NCBI GenBank assembly: GCA_013368445.1
Contig: JAACJO010000012.1
Location: 124,001-188,000, forward strand
Reading direction: 5' to 3'
Source: Leucocoprinus leucothites
Taxonomy: Eukaryota > Basidiomycota > Agaricomycetes > Agaricales > Agaricaceae
DNA length: 64,000 nucleotides
Under the pieces are notes generated by a model. That model did not search any database and had not been told where the DNA came from. It saw only the letters and a program-made list of their open reading frames with translations. Shown piece after piece: positions 22,761-35,977 of this stretch (positions are counted from its first letter, which is position 1; each line of letters starts with the position of its first letter). The position numbers and the translations under genes were made by a program.

Positions 22761-24300
22761 TCATTTTTTCAAGTAAATGCAACACGTCCGGATATCGTAC
22801 TGTACATGGTAAAAGGGGCCGTAAACTCAGTTGTCTATGCATAGCAGAGCACTTGATATTCCTATTCCGGGACGTCAAACCTGCTGAAATGTCGCAAGGA
22901 GACCGGGAACGAACCTTGATGAGTTTCTCTTTGCCGTCGAAGGGAATGAAAGCACCTGAAATACATCGGTTAGCCTCATCATTCCGAGGATGTTAAATCA
23001 GACTTGCCATCGAGCTTGGGGCTGGCCTTGCCGGGGTGCCAGGCGTCCTTGTGGTACGCCTTCACAATATAGAGCGGGGTCTGATCGTTCTCGTAGCCGC
23101 CCTCTACAGGCTTAGCACCGAGATAGTCCACGTTTATTCTGTTCCCGGCCTGCACCCATTTCAACGCCCTCATGTCGCCAATGAGAACCTCGTATCTTGC
23201 AACCTGAAATCTCGGTGAGTAAGCTAACTGAATATAAACTAGTGTGGTTTTACATGATGCTCCTCGTTCTTGTAGCCGATCACGGCACCTTCTTTGAAAA
23301 CGTCTGAAGCCTTTCCAGGCACTGATCCCAAGTCAGGTTACTCAAAGAATGTAGAGAACCAGAGATACCCACTAAGAGCACCCTTTCGTCCATAATCAGA
23401 TACAGGCGCATCAGATAGCAGGAGCTAGAACTCACGTCGATCCAAGAGCGGGCGATATACAGGGTCCAATCGTGCTCCCGGCCTGTTGAAATGGCACCCT
23501 GAGGGATCCTCTTTCCCTCATTATAGATCCAGGTTGCTGGGCCACGAGGGCCGTTAGTATGGAAGTCGCTTGTGCGAGTCCTTGCGGAATTAGCCCAGGC
23601 CTCGAATCCTTGTTGCTGTGAGAACGGGGTCAGTGGTTTCGAGTATCGAATTCAGTCTGGACACTGACTTCCTCTTTCTTGTGCTCATGGTGCTTGTAGG
23701 CACCGAAACCGGCGCCAAGGAGACCCAGACCCGCAGCTATGCCACCCCCGATCTAGAATGGCATGAGATCAGATTAGATCAACTCATGTCATGGTGTGCA
23801 GCAAACCTCGAGTTCTGTCTTGTGCTCGTCAAGCCAGGACTTTTTCTCTTCTTGTTGTGGGGCAGGACCTGAAGACGAAGATCGAAATCGAGAGGTAGTA
23901 TGTTAGGCTGAGTCATGCGAACCTTGTTCCTGTTTACCGTAGTCCCATGAAGGTGCTTGTTGTGGCACCTGCTGTTGTGGTTGCTGCTGCTGCTGCTGTG
24001 GTTGCTGCTGCCAGTTGTGTTCTTGTTTCTCCTGGCGGTGAGGTGCTTGAGTTCGACCCCACAAAGCAGGTGTGATATTGGGAGTCCAGTCGGACTTAAA
24101 AAAAGGCTCAGAATCGTTGCTAAGACATGGGGTTCTTATACGCACTTGAGAGCGGTGGGGTTGGATTATCTTGTAGAAATCACCTAAACACGATTGCACT
24201 TTGAAACATAGATGGGACGATTCTGGACGATCCACTGACCCTCATACTCGACGACATCGCCATAGTTGTATTGAGTTCCAGGCTCCCAGTATTGAGTCAT
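22761..24300 (-). CDS. CBM5/12 plus DM9-repeat (DUF3421) protein
   Basis: Start at 24300 (MTQYWEPGTQYNYGDVV). The first two exons make a chitin-binding type 3 (CBM5/12) fold: WEPGTQYNYGD, VEYEGDFYKI, SDWTPNITPALWG, with the spaced aromatics that contact polysaccharide. A Gln-rich linker follows (CAG/CAA repeats at 23960-24020), then a Gly-rich hydrophobic helix (GGGIAAGLGLLGAGFGAY, about 23690-23750) flanked by His/Lys. DM9 repeats come next: NGPRGPATWIYNEGK, REHDWTLYIARSW, LKWVQAGNRINVD, TPLYIVKAYHKDAWHPGK and GAFIPFDGKEK. There is no signal peptide. DM9 proteins in animals bind mannose; here a cytosolic carbohydrate-binding or stress role is an inference. One intron (22956-23007) uses a GC donor. 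The C-terminus is modelled with a last intron ending at GTACAG, giving ...LIKYDIRTC and stop at 22761; that last exon is uncertain. Confidence 0.78.
22956..23007 (-). other. GC-AG intron in the CBM5/12-DM9 gene
   Basis: Only the donor GCAAGT joined to TTTCAG restores the DM9 block: LDG continues into AFIPFDGKEK. The nearest GT donor, four bases on, shifts the frame and destroys the motif. The intron is 52 nt long. Confidence 0.75.
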
Positions 24301-25226
24301 GTTTGCGAGGTTATTGGGCGATCAACAAGAGGTGGTAGTGGTTCTCTGCTGGCCATTCACTAGAAGCGGTCCCCTATTTATACGAAGCTGAATTTGACCT
24401 CGTTTACTACGCACCTAGGTAATATGTCACTTATCGGAAGATCCATCAGCCACAGGAGCCAATCCAAGCAACCAGCACCGGAGACTGTGCGATCAGGGAG
24501 TGGCCCAGCACATTTTGGGGTGACGGGGATGTCGCCGGGGGGATAATCAGTGGATAGGAGGAGCAGATGACAACAAGGATTAGTTATCGATGAGACCAAC
24601 AAGGCAGGTTGAGGTATTCTCGCTCGATGAGGATCTAAACGTCAAGTCGATGAAAAGCTTATACCAGGAATTGGGGTCTGGTCCCGTCTAACACGGGCTC
24701 AGTCCAGGGGTATGGCTCATCGGCCGTGCGCAGCAACTGTGGCGTAAGTACTCTTGACGAAAGTTAAGGCCATATAAAATGGGTGTACAGCCTTTAGAAG
24801 ATGTCTATTATTAACCTTGACCATGTCAGAGAGCGTCCAAATTCACTGGAGGGAGACTAGATTTGAGGTGGACTGGAAGAAAGGTTCTTGCTGTGGTAGT
24901 TCACCGAGTCCCAACGTCGGGCGGCCAGCATAAATAGCTTCGAGTGCCACTGAATTGTGGGTGGTGTCAGGGGTTACTCCTTGTTATGTTTCACGTAGAT
25001 GAAGTATTTCTATGCAAAGTAGAAAGAAGTCTACTGTGGTGGCTAATTCATGGTAGTTCGGAGAAAGTGACAATACCATTGTGACACAAACGTGACGCTT
25101 TAGGAATTGAGCAAGTCAGCGAGCGACCTTTTGAGCATTACACCGAGTCGCGGGCTCAGCGCTCATCCTCTCTCTTGCACCAAGACACTGACATTCAAAT
25201 CCTCCCTATTCCCAGACAACGGCACA
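24301..25226. other. Divergent intergenic region between CBM/DM9 gene and pyruvate carrier gene
   Basis: About 930 bp with two outward-facing genes. It contains the TATA element at 24375-24382 for the minus-strand gene. No convincing coding frame was seen. Confidence 0.45.
24375..24382 (-). promoter_or_regulatory. TATA box of the CBM5/12-DM9 gene
   Basis: TATAAATA on the minus strand ends about 75 bp before the ATG at 24300. It is a strong TATA match at a typical distance, suggesting an inducible promoter. Confidence 0.55.
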
Positions 25227-25783
25227 ATGTCCGGAGCAGCAGCATCTGTAGGAGCCTCCAAGTTTCAAGCTTTTATGAATCACCCAGCTGGTAGGCTTTT
25301 CCTTATTCCCTAGTACTTTGCTCAGACAGTATTCTCTTTCGTAGGGCCTAAAACTGTGTTCTTTTGGGCTCCAATCATGAAGTGGTGCTTGGTCGGAGCT
25401 GGCCTCAAAGATTTGACTCGCCCTGCAGACAAGCTCAGCGTTTCGCAAAACCTTGGTACGCACCTTCCCAGCCCAGTTACCTGTTACTGAACACCTCCGC
25501 AATGCAGCCCTGGCCGCCACTGGGTTTATCTGGGTGCGGTACTCTTTCGTGATCACACCAGTGAATTATAGTCTAGCCGCTGTGCGTCTTGTTCCTCTTT
25601 GAATGAAACTTTTATTGACATCTCGTTTAGGTAAATTTCTTCGTTGGAATGTCAGGTCTCAGTCAGCTTGGACGAATTGCTCAGTACGTTCTGGAATTTA
25701 TCATACGAGCTAATACACTGTTCTGATTATTCTGTCGTTTAAGTTTCCATCGCACACATCCGGAAGCTAGCAAATCTACTTAG
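25227..25783 (+). CDS. Mitochondrial pyruvate carrier subunit (MPC2/MPC3 type)
   Basis: A small multi-exon gene: MSGAAASVGASKFQAFMNHPAG, then PKTVFFWAPIMKWCLVGAGL, DLTRPADKLSVSQNL, ALAATGFIWVRYSFVITPVN and VNFFVGMSGLSQLGRI. These are the conserved blocks of the UPF0041/MPC family, with two to three short membrane helices and the FFWAP and W-RYS motifs of the MPC2 branch. The last exon gives ...HFHRTHPEASKST with TAG at 25781-25783. As part of a heterodimer with MPC1 it imports pyruvate across the inner mitochondrial membrane. The ATG at 25227 fits the family length of about 120 residues; an in-frame upstream start at 25107 would add residues unlike the family. Confidence 0.9.
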
Positions 25784-25896
25784 TCGTCGCTTGACCAGTC
25801 CCGCATTATTTCAATATATTTTAGCGCGTTACCCCTGGAATAGAGCTGAACTTTTCCCAGTTCGTGAATCAGATCAAGAACAAACCTACAGGTGAA

Positions 25897-26631
25897 TCAC
25901 CTAGAACGCGATTTACTGTTTGTTTTACCCTGTGTTCGATCTCTCTCATTGGTAGCCCGACCACCCGTGCCATCTTCCGCCGTCCTATGCCCTGGCCACC
26001 ACGTCTCTTCTCTCAACATTTGCCCAGCCATGCCCATCAAATTGTCGAATAGCCTCTCGAGATCAGACCCTTGCTCAGCCTCGCCATGATCCTCGTTATA
26101 CTGCCATTCTCTATGACGATCAAAGGACTCCCAAGCCTTGGGTCCTTTGGTGGATTTACTGCGTGATCGTGAACTTTCTCGCTTGCCACCAACAGCATTA
26201 CGATCGTGTCCGTTTATTGCGTCCATTAATAAATTACCGACATGTGAGACGAGACTGGAGGTCACCATGCCACCAGTCTGGGTGGCGCCCATATACCAGC
26301 CCATGCCGGCAACAATGGCGCCTAATATGATCCCCCACTTTGCCAGCCAGAAACTGGTGCGAATCATCCATGTTGTGGTTCGGTATATGCTCGCAAGAGC
26401 GAGATATGCAGCTAAGAGGCCTATAAGTGGCGGCAGAATAGTTTGTGCATTCCACTCTGCTGGACTTCTGGAAAGAAGGGCAAGGATGAGACTGAGAAGG
26501 GTGGAGAAAAGGGCGAGACAATGAGACAAGAAGTTGAGGATGAAGTTATAAAGGGGAGGTGGGAGAGTATCTGCAAGGTATGTGAGGATGGGGTCGAGTA
26601 TAGCGGGGAGACGGAGGTCGCCGGGGTCCAT
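25897..26631 (-). CDS. Apq12-like nuclear envelope/ER membrane protein
   Basis: A single 244-residue frame. Residues about 24-50 and 66-85 are strongly hydrophobic (FILNFLSHCLALFSTLLSLI and ILPPLIGLLAAYLALASIY), followed by TTTWMIRTSFWLAKWGIILG and a Trp/Gly-rich end. This layout of clustered spans with an Arg/Trp-rich third segment matches Apq12 (nuclear pore assembly and biogenesis) proteins, which sense membrane state at the nuclear envelope and ER. The C-terminal 110 residues are hydrophilic, with Ser/Arg-rich and Asp/Glu-rich patches. The family call is moderate; it could also be an unrelated small ER protein. It converges on the pyruvate carrier gene with 113 bp between stops. Confidence 0.55.
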   Translation of the reverse strand: MDPGDLRLPAILDPILTYLADTLPPPLYNFILNFLSHCLALFSTLLSLILALLSRSPAEWNAQTILPPLIGLLAAYLALASIYRTTTWMIRTSFWLAKWGIILGAIVAGMGWYMGATQTGGMVTSSLVSHVGNLLMDAINGHDRNAVGGKRESSRSRSKSTKGPKAWESFDRHREWQYNEDHGEAEQGSDLERLFDNLMGMAGQMLREETWWPGHRTAEDGTGGRATNERDRTQGKTNSKSRSR

Positions 26632-27324
26632 AGCGATGAACAGTCAACGAGCTACGAACAACGTCAGCAGGATGACCTGCCAGCATTCGAGCACGGGCCA
26701 CGTCTGCGTTAGAGCACGTGATGTGAAATGCTAATGATGCTTTTCTCCTTAGAATTTCTCACTTTGCTCCTGTTGTGATCCACGGCTCAGGGATTTCCGC
26801 CACGGATGAGCTTGCCTGACAGCTGTCGAAACACGGCCAAACCTGAAGCTGATCCAGTGATTGAACTATCCTTTTCTGGTCAGTCGACTTCCTGATTCAC
26901 GCTGTGTAGTTGATCATCAATTTTAGTTTCGAAGTGACCGCATCTCAACTGTCACAAGTCAAAAAACTTAGACGCCGTCACATTTCATGTCACACCGGCC
27001 CTTTTCCGTGGTATTCGACCAATTGATGCCTTTTATAGTTCTTTGAAACTGGGGTCCATTTGTTCTCAGCCAATCGGATGACTCCGGTGCCACGGTTACT
27101 GCCGGGACTCGGTGGCAGCATTCCTCTTTTGGTTTCAGGCTCAAGATACGCCGAAGGATACCAATAAATTCGCAACCTGGGAACAAAATCAACAGATACA
27201 AACAACTTCACCTATAAGTTCCCGCCAATTAATACCTCTCATACATCCCACCCACTTTAGCCCCCTCTCTCATCGTTGCTTCTTGTATTGCCTCCCGTCC
27301 ATATCATCCCTTCCACTAGTAACT
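26632..27324. other. Divergent intergenic region
   Basis: About 690 bp between two start codons facing apart. Several short frames occur on both strands but none matches a family. Both promoters must lie here. Confidence 0.45.
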
Positions 27325-28012
27325 ATGGCTATCAAGCGCAAATTTGAGGTTGAGGCTGATGATGTCCTCCCTGTGGGTGTTTAGTCTGTTGCCGTTTATG
27401 GCGAAGTCTAATTAACCATTCTCCTCTTGTTATGATTACTAGTCAAAAAAACAATTAAAATTCGTCCCGTTCCCCAACGTTGAATCGGACAATGACATTG
27501 CAATGTCGGAGGCAGAACCACTGTACCCCGACGCCTTCCACATGCGTCTCCCGTCCAATGCCAGCTCAACGTCATCGGACGCGTCTAATTCTCCGGTGCA
27601 GGAGTCGCGTATGTATCATCCGTTGCCTTTCATTCATATGACTGACCATCTTGCGTAGCATCTTATCCTGGTTTCAATCTCTACCCGTTGCCTTTCTTCA
27701 ACAATGACGGCAGTATACAACCTAACTCTCACAGTTTTTCACACTATGCCAACCAGTCAGCGGAACGCCATTCTGGCCTACTCCAGCCATCAACTGAATT
27801 CCGCCACCACGGGTACGTCTATGTCCAACGTGCAGAAACCATCGTTCTTATATCTTGTCTTGCTCTTCCCTGTGACAATCGTGATATCTAGAACTGGCTG
27901 TTCGCAAATACCAAAACTTCGTATCGCCTGCGCTTCGGGACTCAATGGCCAACGAACCATGTGGAGCTTCTGTGAACAATGCGGCGCAATTTCAATGGTC
28001 GAAAGTGATTAA
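27325..28012 (+). CDS. Conserved basidiomycete protein with Cys-containing C-terminus
   Basis: Four exons: MAIKRKFEVEADDVLPV, then KKQLKFVPFPNVESDNDIAM..., then SYPGFNLYPLPFFN..., and a last exon CSQIPKLRIACASGLNGQRT then MWSFCEQCGAISMVESD with TAA at 28010-28012. The join HG-TGCSQ uses GTACGT and ATCTAG. The N-terminus is a basic, nuclear-localisation-like patch, and the middle is Ser/Asn/Pro-rich and probably disordered. The last 40 residues are ordered, with cysteines in a CSQ...C...CEQCG pattern that could hold a metal. I recall similar C-termini in other Agaricomycete genomes, always without a function. Confidence 0.7.
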
Positions 28013-30061
28013 AATGACCGATACTGACTTCTCTAGAAACAAGCCCAGAATTCCGACTTCCGCACTGCTCTGCCCCCGTTTGCTCTATTTTATCCACCCT
28101 TATCATTATTCCTATTCCGTCCCCATCCCGACTCATCACTACCCGACTTGCTGCGAATTTTACGGGGATCGTACTAACTTGCAAGTATGCCAATGCCACG
28201 CCCGGGCATTCCACCTATCTTGAAGGACATTGCACATATTTTTACGGCAGCCACAACAGCACCACGACACTTCCATCTTCTGGCGACACCTCTCCGACAT
28301 TCCGATCTCCCCTTGCCTTTCGACTCTTCGAACAATGAATGCTTGCCGATCCGAACCCGAATCGTATGGTTGTCCATCTCTGCTTATCCTCTCTACGTCA
28401 TCCGTAGTTGCCTCGTATTTTGTTCATATGCATGTACAATATTATTGCTAAAACGAATTGTGCTCGAACATGAAATTTCATTCGCATTCCATCATTGAGC
28501 GATGCATGAAATGTGAATTACTTGCATATAGTTTATCAACCTGAACAGTAAGACCACCAAGAAGTGAAAATACTGCTCAATGCTTAGGAGACCTTCACAG
28601 TAGTCTATAGCCTAGGGCGGGAGCGGCCGAAGATAGATATGTGGACGTTTGAACAGCGAAGGGAAGTGTATCACGAGCGGCGACCTTCCAATTAGGGGCC
28701 AAGTGCTACTATTCTAGACAATGGCTGGAAACTTTGTATGGTGTTCTACAGCGGGCATTCTGCATCACATGCATACTAACCTAGGAAATCAGATTTATGT
28801 AGAGCTAATCAGTCAAACAAGCAGTAAGGAACCCAAGTAGCTCAGAGGGACAAAATTCAAATATTCAACATATGTAAGCGAGAATCGATTCAGTGCCGCA
28901 GGAGTTGAGGATCCAACTCGTTTGGAACCAGTGTGGCATACTCCATCTATTGTGCAGCGATCCCATTACTTCGGGGGTTGCATTCTCCAGTGCAGTGCCA
29001 AGCTAGATCATTCCTCGAGCCTTATATATATGCCCTAGACGGTTCTATACTAGAAGTTTTGGTATTTGAGACTCAGAGAGAACCGAGTCGCGGCGCAGAC
29101 AAACCCAGAAGAACGGATGTTGTTCTGTGGCACAGGCAACGACAGTATGCATGTACCATTTCTGGACATGCCGAGCCGCTCTCAACACGACGAAGTCAAT
29201 CACAGATGATACAAAGTAGAATTCTTTTTCAATTGTGCCATGCCTACTAATTCCCATATCAACCCCAGTTCGTCCTCCGCCCTACTCGGCAATCAGGCTA
29301 GATCTCGACTCAACAAAGGAATTGCAACAGTTAGCGTTAACTCAACAATGATCTAACGTATTCACCACGCAAACGGACCACTTTCCAAAATTCCACCCAT
29401 CATTTTGCGCATCAGTGCATCAAAACCATCGTGCAACGTTTTGTTGAAATTACGTCACTAACTGTTTTAAGGAAAAGCTGAACTCGGTTGCTTTTTGGGG
29501 CCGGAAGATAGCTCCACCATTTCAGATATAGCCTGAATAGCATTCCTGATGTGAGGTCTTTTGGGGCTCATAAGTGTTGTGCAATGCTGTATCGCTATAT
29601 CAGTACAACAGGAAGATGACGCAGCAAGCATAAAGCTACGGGCTAGTACTTGTTTCATTCAGCTCTTAACGGTTCCATCTACTACTGACCCTGGCGCTCT
29701 TCATGTGGGGCAGCGAGGTTCAAGTAGCATCTCCACAAACCACCTGGACTGGGGAAATTGGATTTTATGTTCTCATATCGTCGATTGACCCATCAGGACG
29801 TTGAATTTTTACTCGGATTGTGGCAGATGATAGGGTCAAGAATGCGACCACCTGCATCCTGAAACTCTTCCCACGGCAATGGCGCACAAGCGAGAGAGAA
29901 GCTCCGCAAAGCATCACCAGGATCAGCTTCTCGGTCTCCGTGAAGGCATGAATACATTTATCTGCATCTCAGGCTCGCAAAATAGACCATGGGCGACAAC
30001 TTAAAAGGCGGCACATTTGCTACTAGTAGTCGCGTGGTCCTTGTTAACCCTAACTTGAACT
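28013..30061. other. 2-kb region with no supported gene
   Basis: All frames are under about 110 codons, mutually overlapping, and rich in residues typical of non-coding reads (Cys, His, Arg). No introns link them into a protein I can recognise. It may include long untranslated regions of the neighbours or decayed mobile DNA. Confidence 0.45.
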
Positions 30062-32564
<2,503 letters not shown>

Positions 32565-32935
32565 TGAGCCGATGCCCCACTTGTGATACCTCCTTATGAT
32601 TTGTGTATATGTACTTTACGAATGAACTTTACGTTTCATATATTTTTCTCCACCCTAGTTGAGCGTGAGGGCTTGCGCTTGGCCCTAATACACGAGCGCG
32701 AGAATCTGATGGATGATGTCATTGAAGTGTGGGGTTGTGGAGGACGCGAATAGAACAACACCCAACGCTCACCCAGAAAAAACATGGTTTCCCCAGTGCC
32801 GAAGCCACAAGCATTGCCCCGAGGTCGTTTTTGCACCACTCCTATCATGGCGCGTACTGGACCGGGCCACACTTCTCCTATAAGAGAACAAAATTAGGCT
32901 GACTGCATTTCGTTTCATTCCCTCCCATCCCTCTC
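32565..32935. other. Short spacer between tandem transporters
   Basis: 371 bp separating the stop of copy 1 from the start of copy 2. It holds the 3' flank of the first and the promoter of the second gene; no clear motif was chosen. Confidence 0.45.
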
Positions 32936-35790
32936 ATGACATCCACTCCTTCTACCTCGACTGGACCTCACAATAATGATTCCAAAGTCGTAGAAAAGGC
33001 CACTGGCTTGGCTCACAAGCACGAGTCATCCGTCTCCCTAGTTGAAAATGCCAGTCTCTCTAGCAAGAACGCTAAGGTCAGGCACCTTAACGCCAAACTG
33101 GCTAACCCGCTCGCGGGTCTTTCACAAGATCAGCTCATCAAGGACGGCGAAGCATTTGCCCTTAAACACGGTTTGGAGGATGTGACTGAGCTCTTCAGCA
33201 AGGGCGCTCTGGTGGCCCAGGATCCCCTGGCGTTTGCGAAGCTTCCACTCCTTACAGAAACGGACAAGCAGGCATTGCATGATGAAATATCTAACAAATG
33301 GAGGCAACCTAAGATGCTGTACTATCTTGTTATCCTCTGCTCAGGTAAGGCCACACCAACTTCAGGTGTCTGCCGTAACTAGCTTCACTCACACTGTTCC
33401 TTTCTTAAGTGGCGGCCGCGGTCCAGGGTGTTCGTCGCTGTGATTAATCAGTCGAAGGTTTACTGATTGCATTTTATTATAGATGGATGAATCAGTCATC
33501 AATGGAGCCAATCTCTTCTTCGCGCCTCAGTTCGGGATCGAACCTCGTGGAGGAACTGACGAGGAAAATAACAGGAACCAATGGCTATTAGGCCTGGTGA
33601 ACTCTGCGCCCTATGTGAGTTTCATTTACTAGTCGCCTGTCACCCTACATCATACTCATGCGATAAACAAAGTTATGCTGCGCTGTACTCGGATGTTGGT
33701 TGACCGAACCGGTATGTCCTTTGCAAATTGCAAGGTTCTAGGCAAAAAGCTCATCTGTTCTATTTCTAGTTGAATCGGCTGTTTGGCAGAAGAGGCACTA
33801 TTTTTATCACCGCTCTCTTTTCTTTCCTCACATGTATCTGGCAAGGAGTTACCAACTCTTGGCCCCACTTATTCGTGGCACGCTTTGTTCTTGGTTTGGG
33901 TATTGGGCCGAAGAGCTCCACCGTACCTGTGTATGCTGCTGAATGTAAGTTTAGCTTATGTTCATTCTCATTGTGAGTGTCTCAAGGCTTTGTGTCACCC
34001 CAGGCGCACCTCCAGCTATTCGCGGTGCTTTGGTAATGATGTGGTGAGTATTTTAATCTTTGTTTCCTCGTCGAATAAACTCAAGAGCAATTACAAGGCA
34101 AACTTGGACAGCCTTTGGTATCATGCTTGGATTTGTCATGGATTTGGTATTCTTCAGGGTGCCGGATAGGGCGCATATCCATGGTCTCAACTGGCGGTTG
34201 ATGCTTGCGAGTGTATGTCAACTCCCCCTTGACCTTAGCCTTAGCCTCATGAGTTAATCTCTCCGATAGGCTGGAGTTCCTGCCTTGTTCATTGTAGTTC
34301 AGGTGTTCTTTTGCCCCGAATCGCCACGTTGGTACCTGTCGAAGGGCCGCTATCGAAAAGCTTTTGAATCACTTTCGAGGCTTCGCATGCACCCACTTCA
34401 GGCTGCTCGAGACCTGTACTGTAAGTTCAAACGACCATTGGATGCTTAGCGTCCCGGTTCTGGTGCTCACCATATCGTAGACATGCACGTCCTGCTTGAA
34501 GCGGAGAAGGACCTGAATAGGCAAGGCAACAAGTTTCTTGAGCTCTTCACGATTCCTCGGAATCGTCGAGCGACAATGGCCTCTTTCATCGTTATGTTCA
34601 TGTATGTGTTATCATATACCGGCTTTTCTTCGTACTGATCCGGTAGATAGGCAACAATTGTGAGATATCATATTTTCGTTTGTGCTCAGGTGAAGTATAG
34701 TAGCTCACGATGCCCCAGCTGTGGTGTCAACGTGATAGCGTATTACTCAGTGCGTACCTTTCGCTCCAGTGACGATGTAGGATCGTTGACCATTTTCCTG
34801 TTGCAGGCGGAGATTTTTGCTGAAGCCAGTTTCACGCAAATTCAAGCACTGTTGGCCTCTTTTGGTTTTGGAGCAATTAACTTTGTGTTTGCATTCCCGG
34901 CGATCTATACTATTGATACCTTTGGACGGCGCAACCTTTTACTCACAACTTTTCCTCTAATGGCTATTTTCCTTCTTATGACCGGATTTGCCTTGTGAGT
35001 GCTACCAAACACCAAGTTTGTCACGAGAATTGACAGTTCATTCAGCTGGATCCCAACGTCGTCTCCAGCACACCTGGCCATTATTTCTCTCGGGATCTAT
35101 CTCTTTGGGATGGCTTACTCCCCGGGCGAGGGGCCAGTTCCATTCACGGTCCGTCGCTGCTTATCTTCATTCTTACAGTTATCTTAGGGGCTCCTAGTAT
35201 TCAGCCGAAGCATTCCCCCTTTACGTGAGAGATATCGGGATGAGTTTTGCGACTGCTACGCTGTGGTTCTTGTAAGCCACTCCTTCGCTAAACGACTTCA
35301 AATAATTCCTGACCGTAATAACAGCAACTTCGTCATCTCAATCACATTCCCTCGCTTGATCGGTGCCTTCACGCCACAAGGTAAGTTGGATTGAACGTGA
35401 GTCTTTCTATTGCTGACTTGGTGACGACAGGGGCTTTTGGTTGGTACGCCGGTTGGAAGTAAGCCAAGTGTAGCAACGGTGATTTTGACTGATACTGACT
35501 TGAGGACTCCAGTATTTTGGGCTTCTTCGCTGTCCTACTATTCGTCCCTGAAACCAAAGCATTGTCACTCGAGGAGCTCGACCAAGGTTAGTTTCGAGAT
35601 TCATGTCGTTGACGTTGTTCTTACTTTTTGTCCAGTTTTCAGCGTTCCTTCACGGGTTCATGCTGCGTATCAAATCAAGGCACTGCCCCATAACATCAAG
35701 AGGTACATTTTCCGAATGAAGGTGCCCGATCTACCTCCGCTGTATGAGCATGAAGGTGCGGTAGGAGATATGAAAAACTTTGAGGCCTAG
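32936..35790 (+). CDS. MFS sugar transporter, copy 2 (tandem paralogue)
   Basis: Same architecture as the preceding gene: N-terminal extension with [20 protein letters not shown], then [69 protein letters not shown] helix 7, [30 protein letters not shown] and [16 protein letters not shown], ending ...[12 protein letters not shown]. An apparent stop near 34650 is removed by two introns (GTATGT...TAGATAG and GTGAGA...CCCCAG), giving [14 protein letters not shown]. Copy 2 differs by a Ser/Thr-rich leader and a shorter C-terminus. Divergence of exon sequence and intron position from copy 1 looks substantial, so the duplication is not recent. The substrate is likely a hexose or polyol. Confidence 0.87.
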
Positions 35791-35977
35791 GTAATCACAG
35801 GAAACCCGTTATGTATACCTCATGGTTTTTCTTAATTGTCACTAGTGATTTTATTTTCTCCATCTGTACAATAAATGCCTATGTAATTCACGTATATGTT
35901 GCTGAATGTATTTTGCAGACGTGGACTCGTTTTGGTGGCCCGAACATTAGTTACGTGTAATATATCCACAACACTGG

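Noticed and set aside
23950..24020. CAG/CTG repeat as a CRISPR-like or satellite array
   Set aside because: It is a trinucleotide tract coding for Gln inside the CBM5/12-DM9 gene.
34600..34760. Apparent premature stop in the second sugar transporter
   Set aside because: Two introns explain it and restore the [13 protein letters not shown] helix, so the gene is not called a pseudogene.
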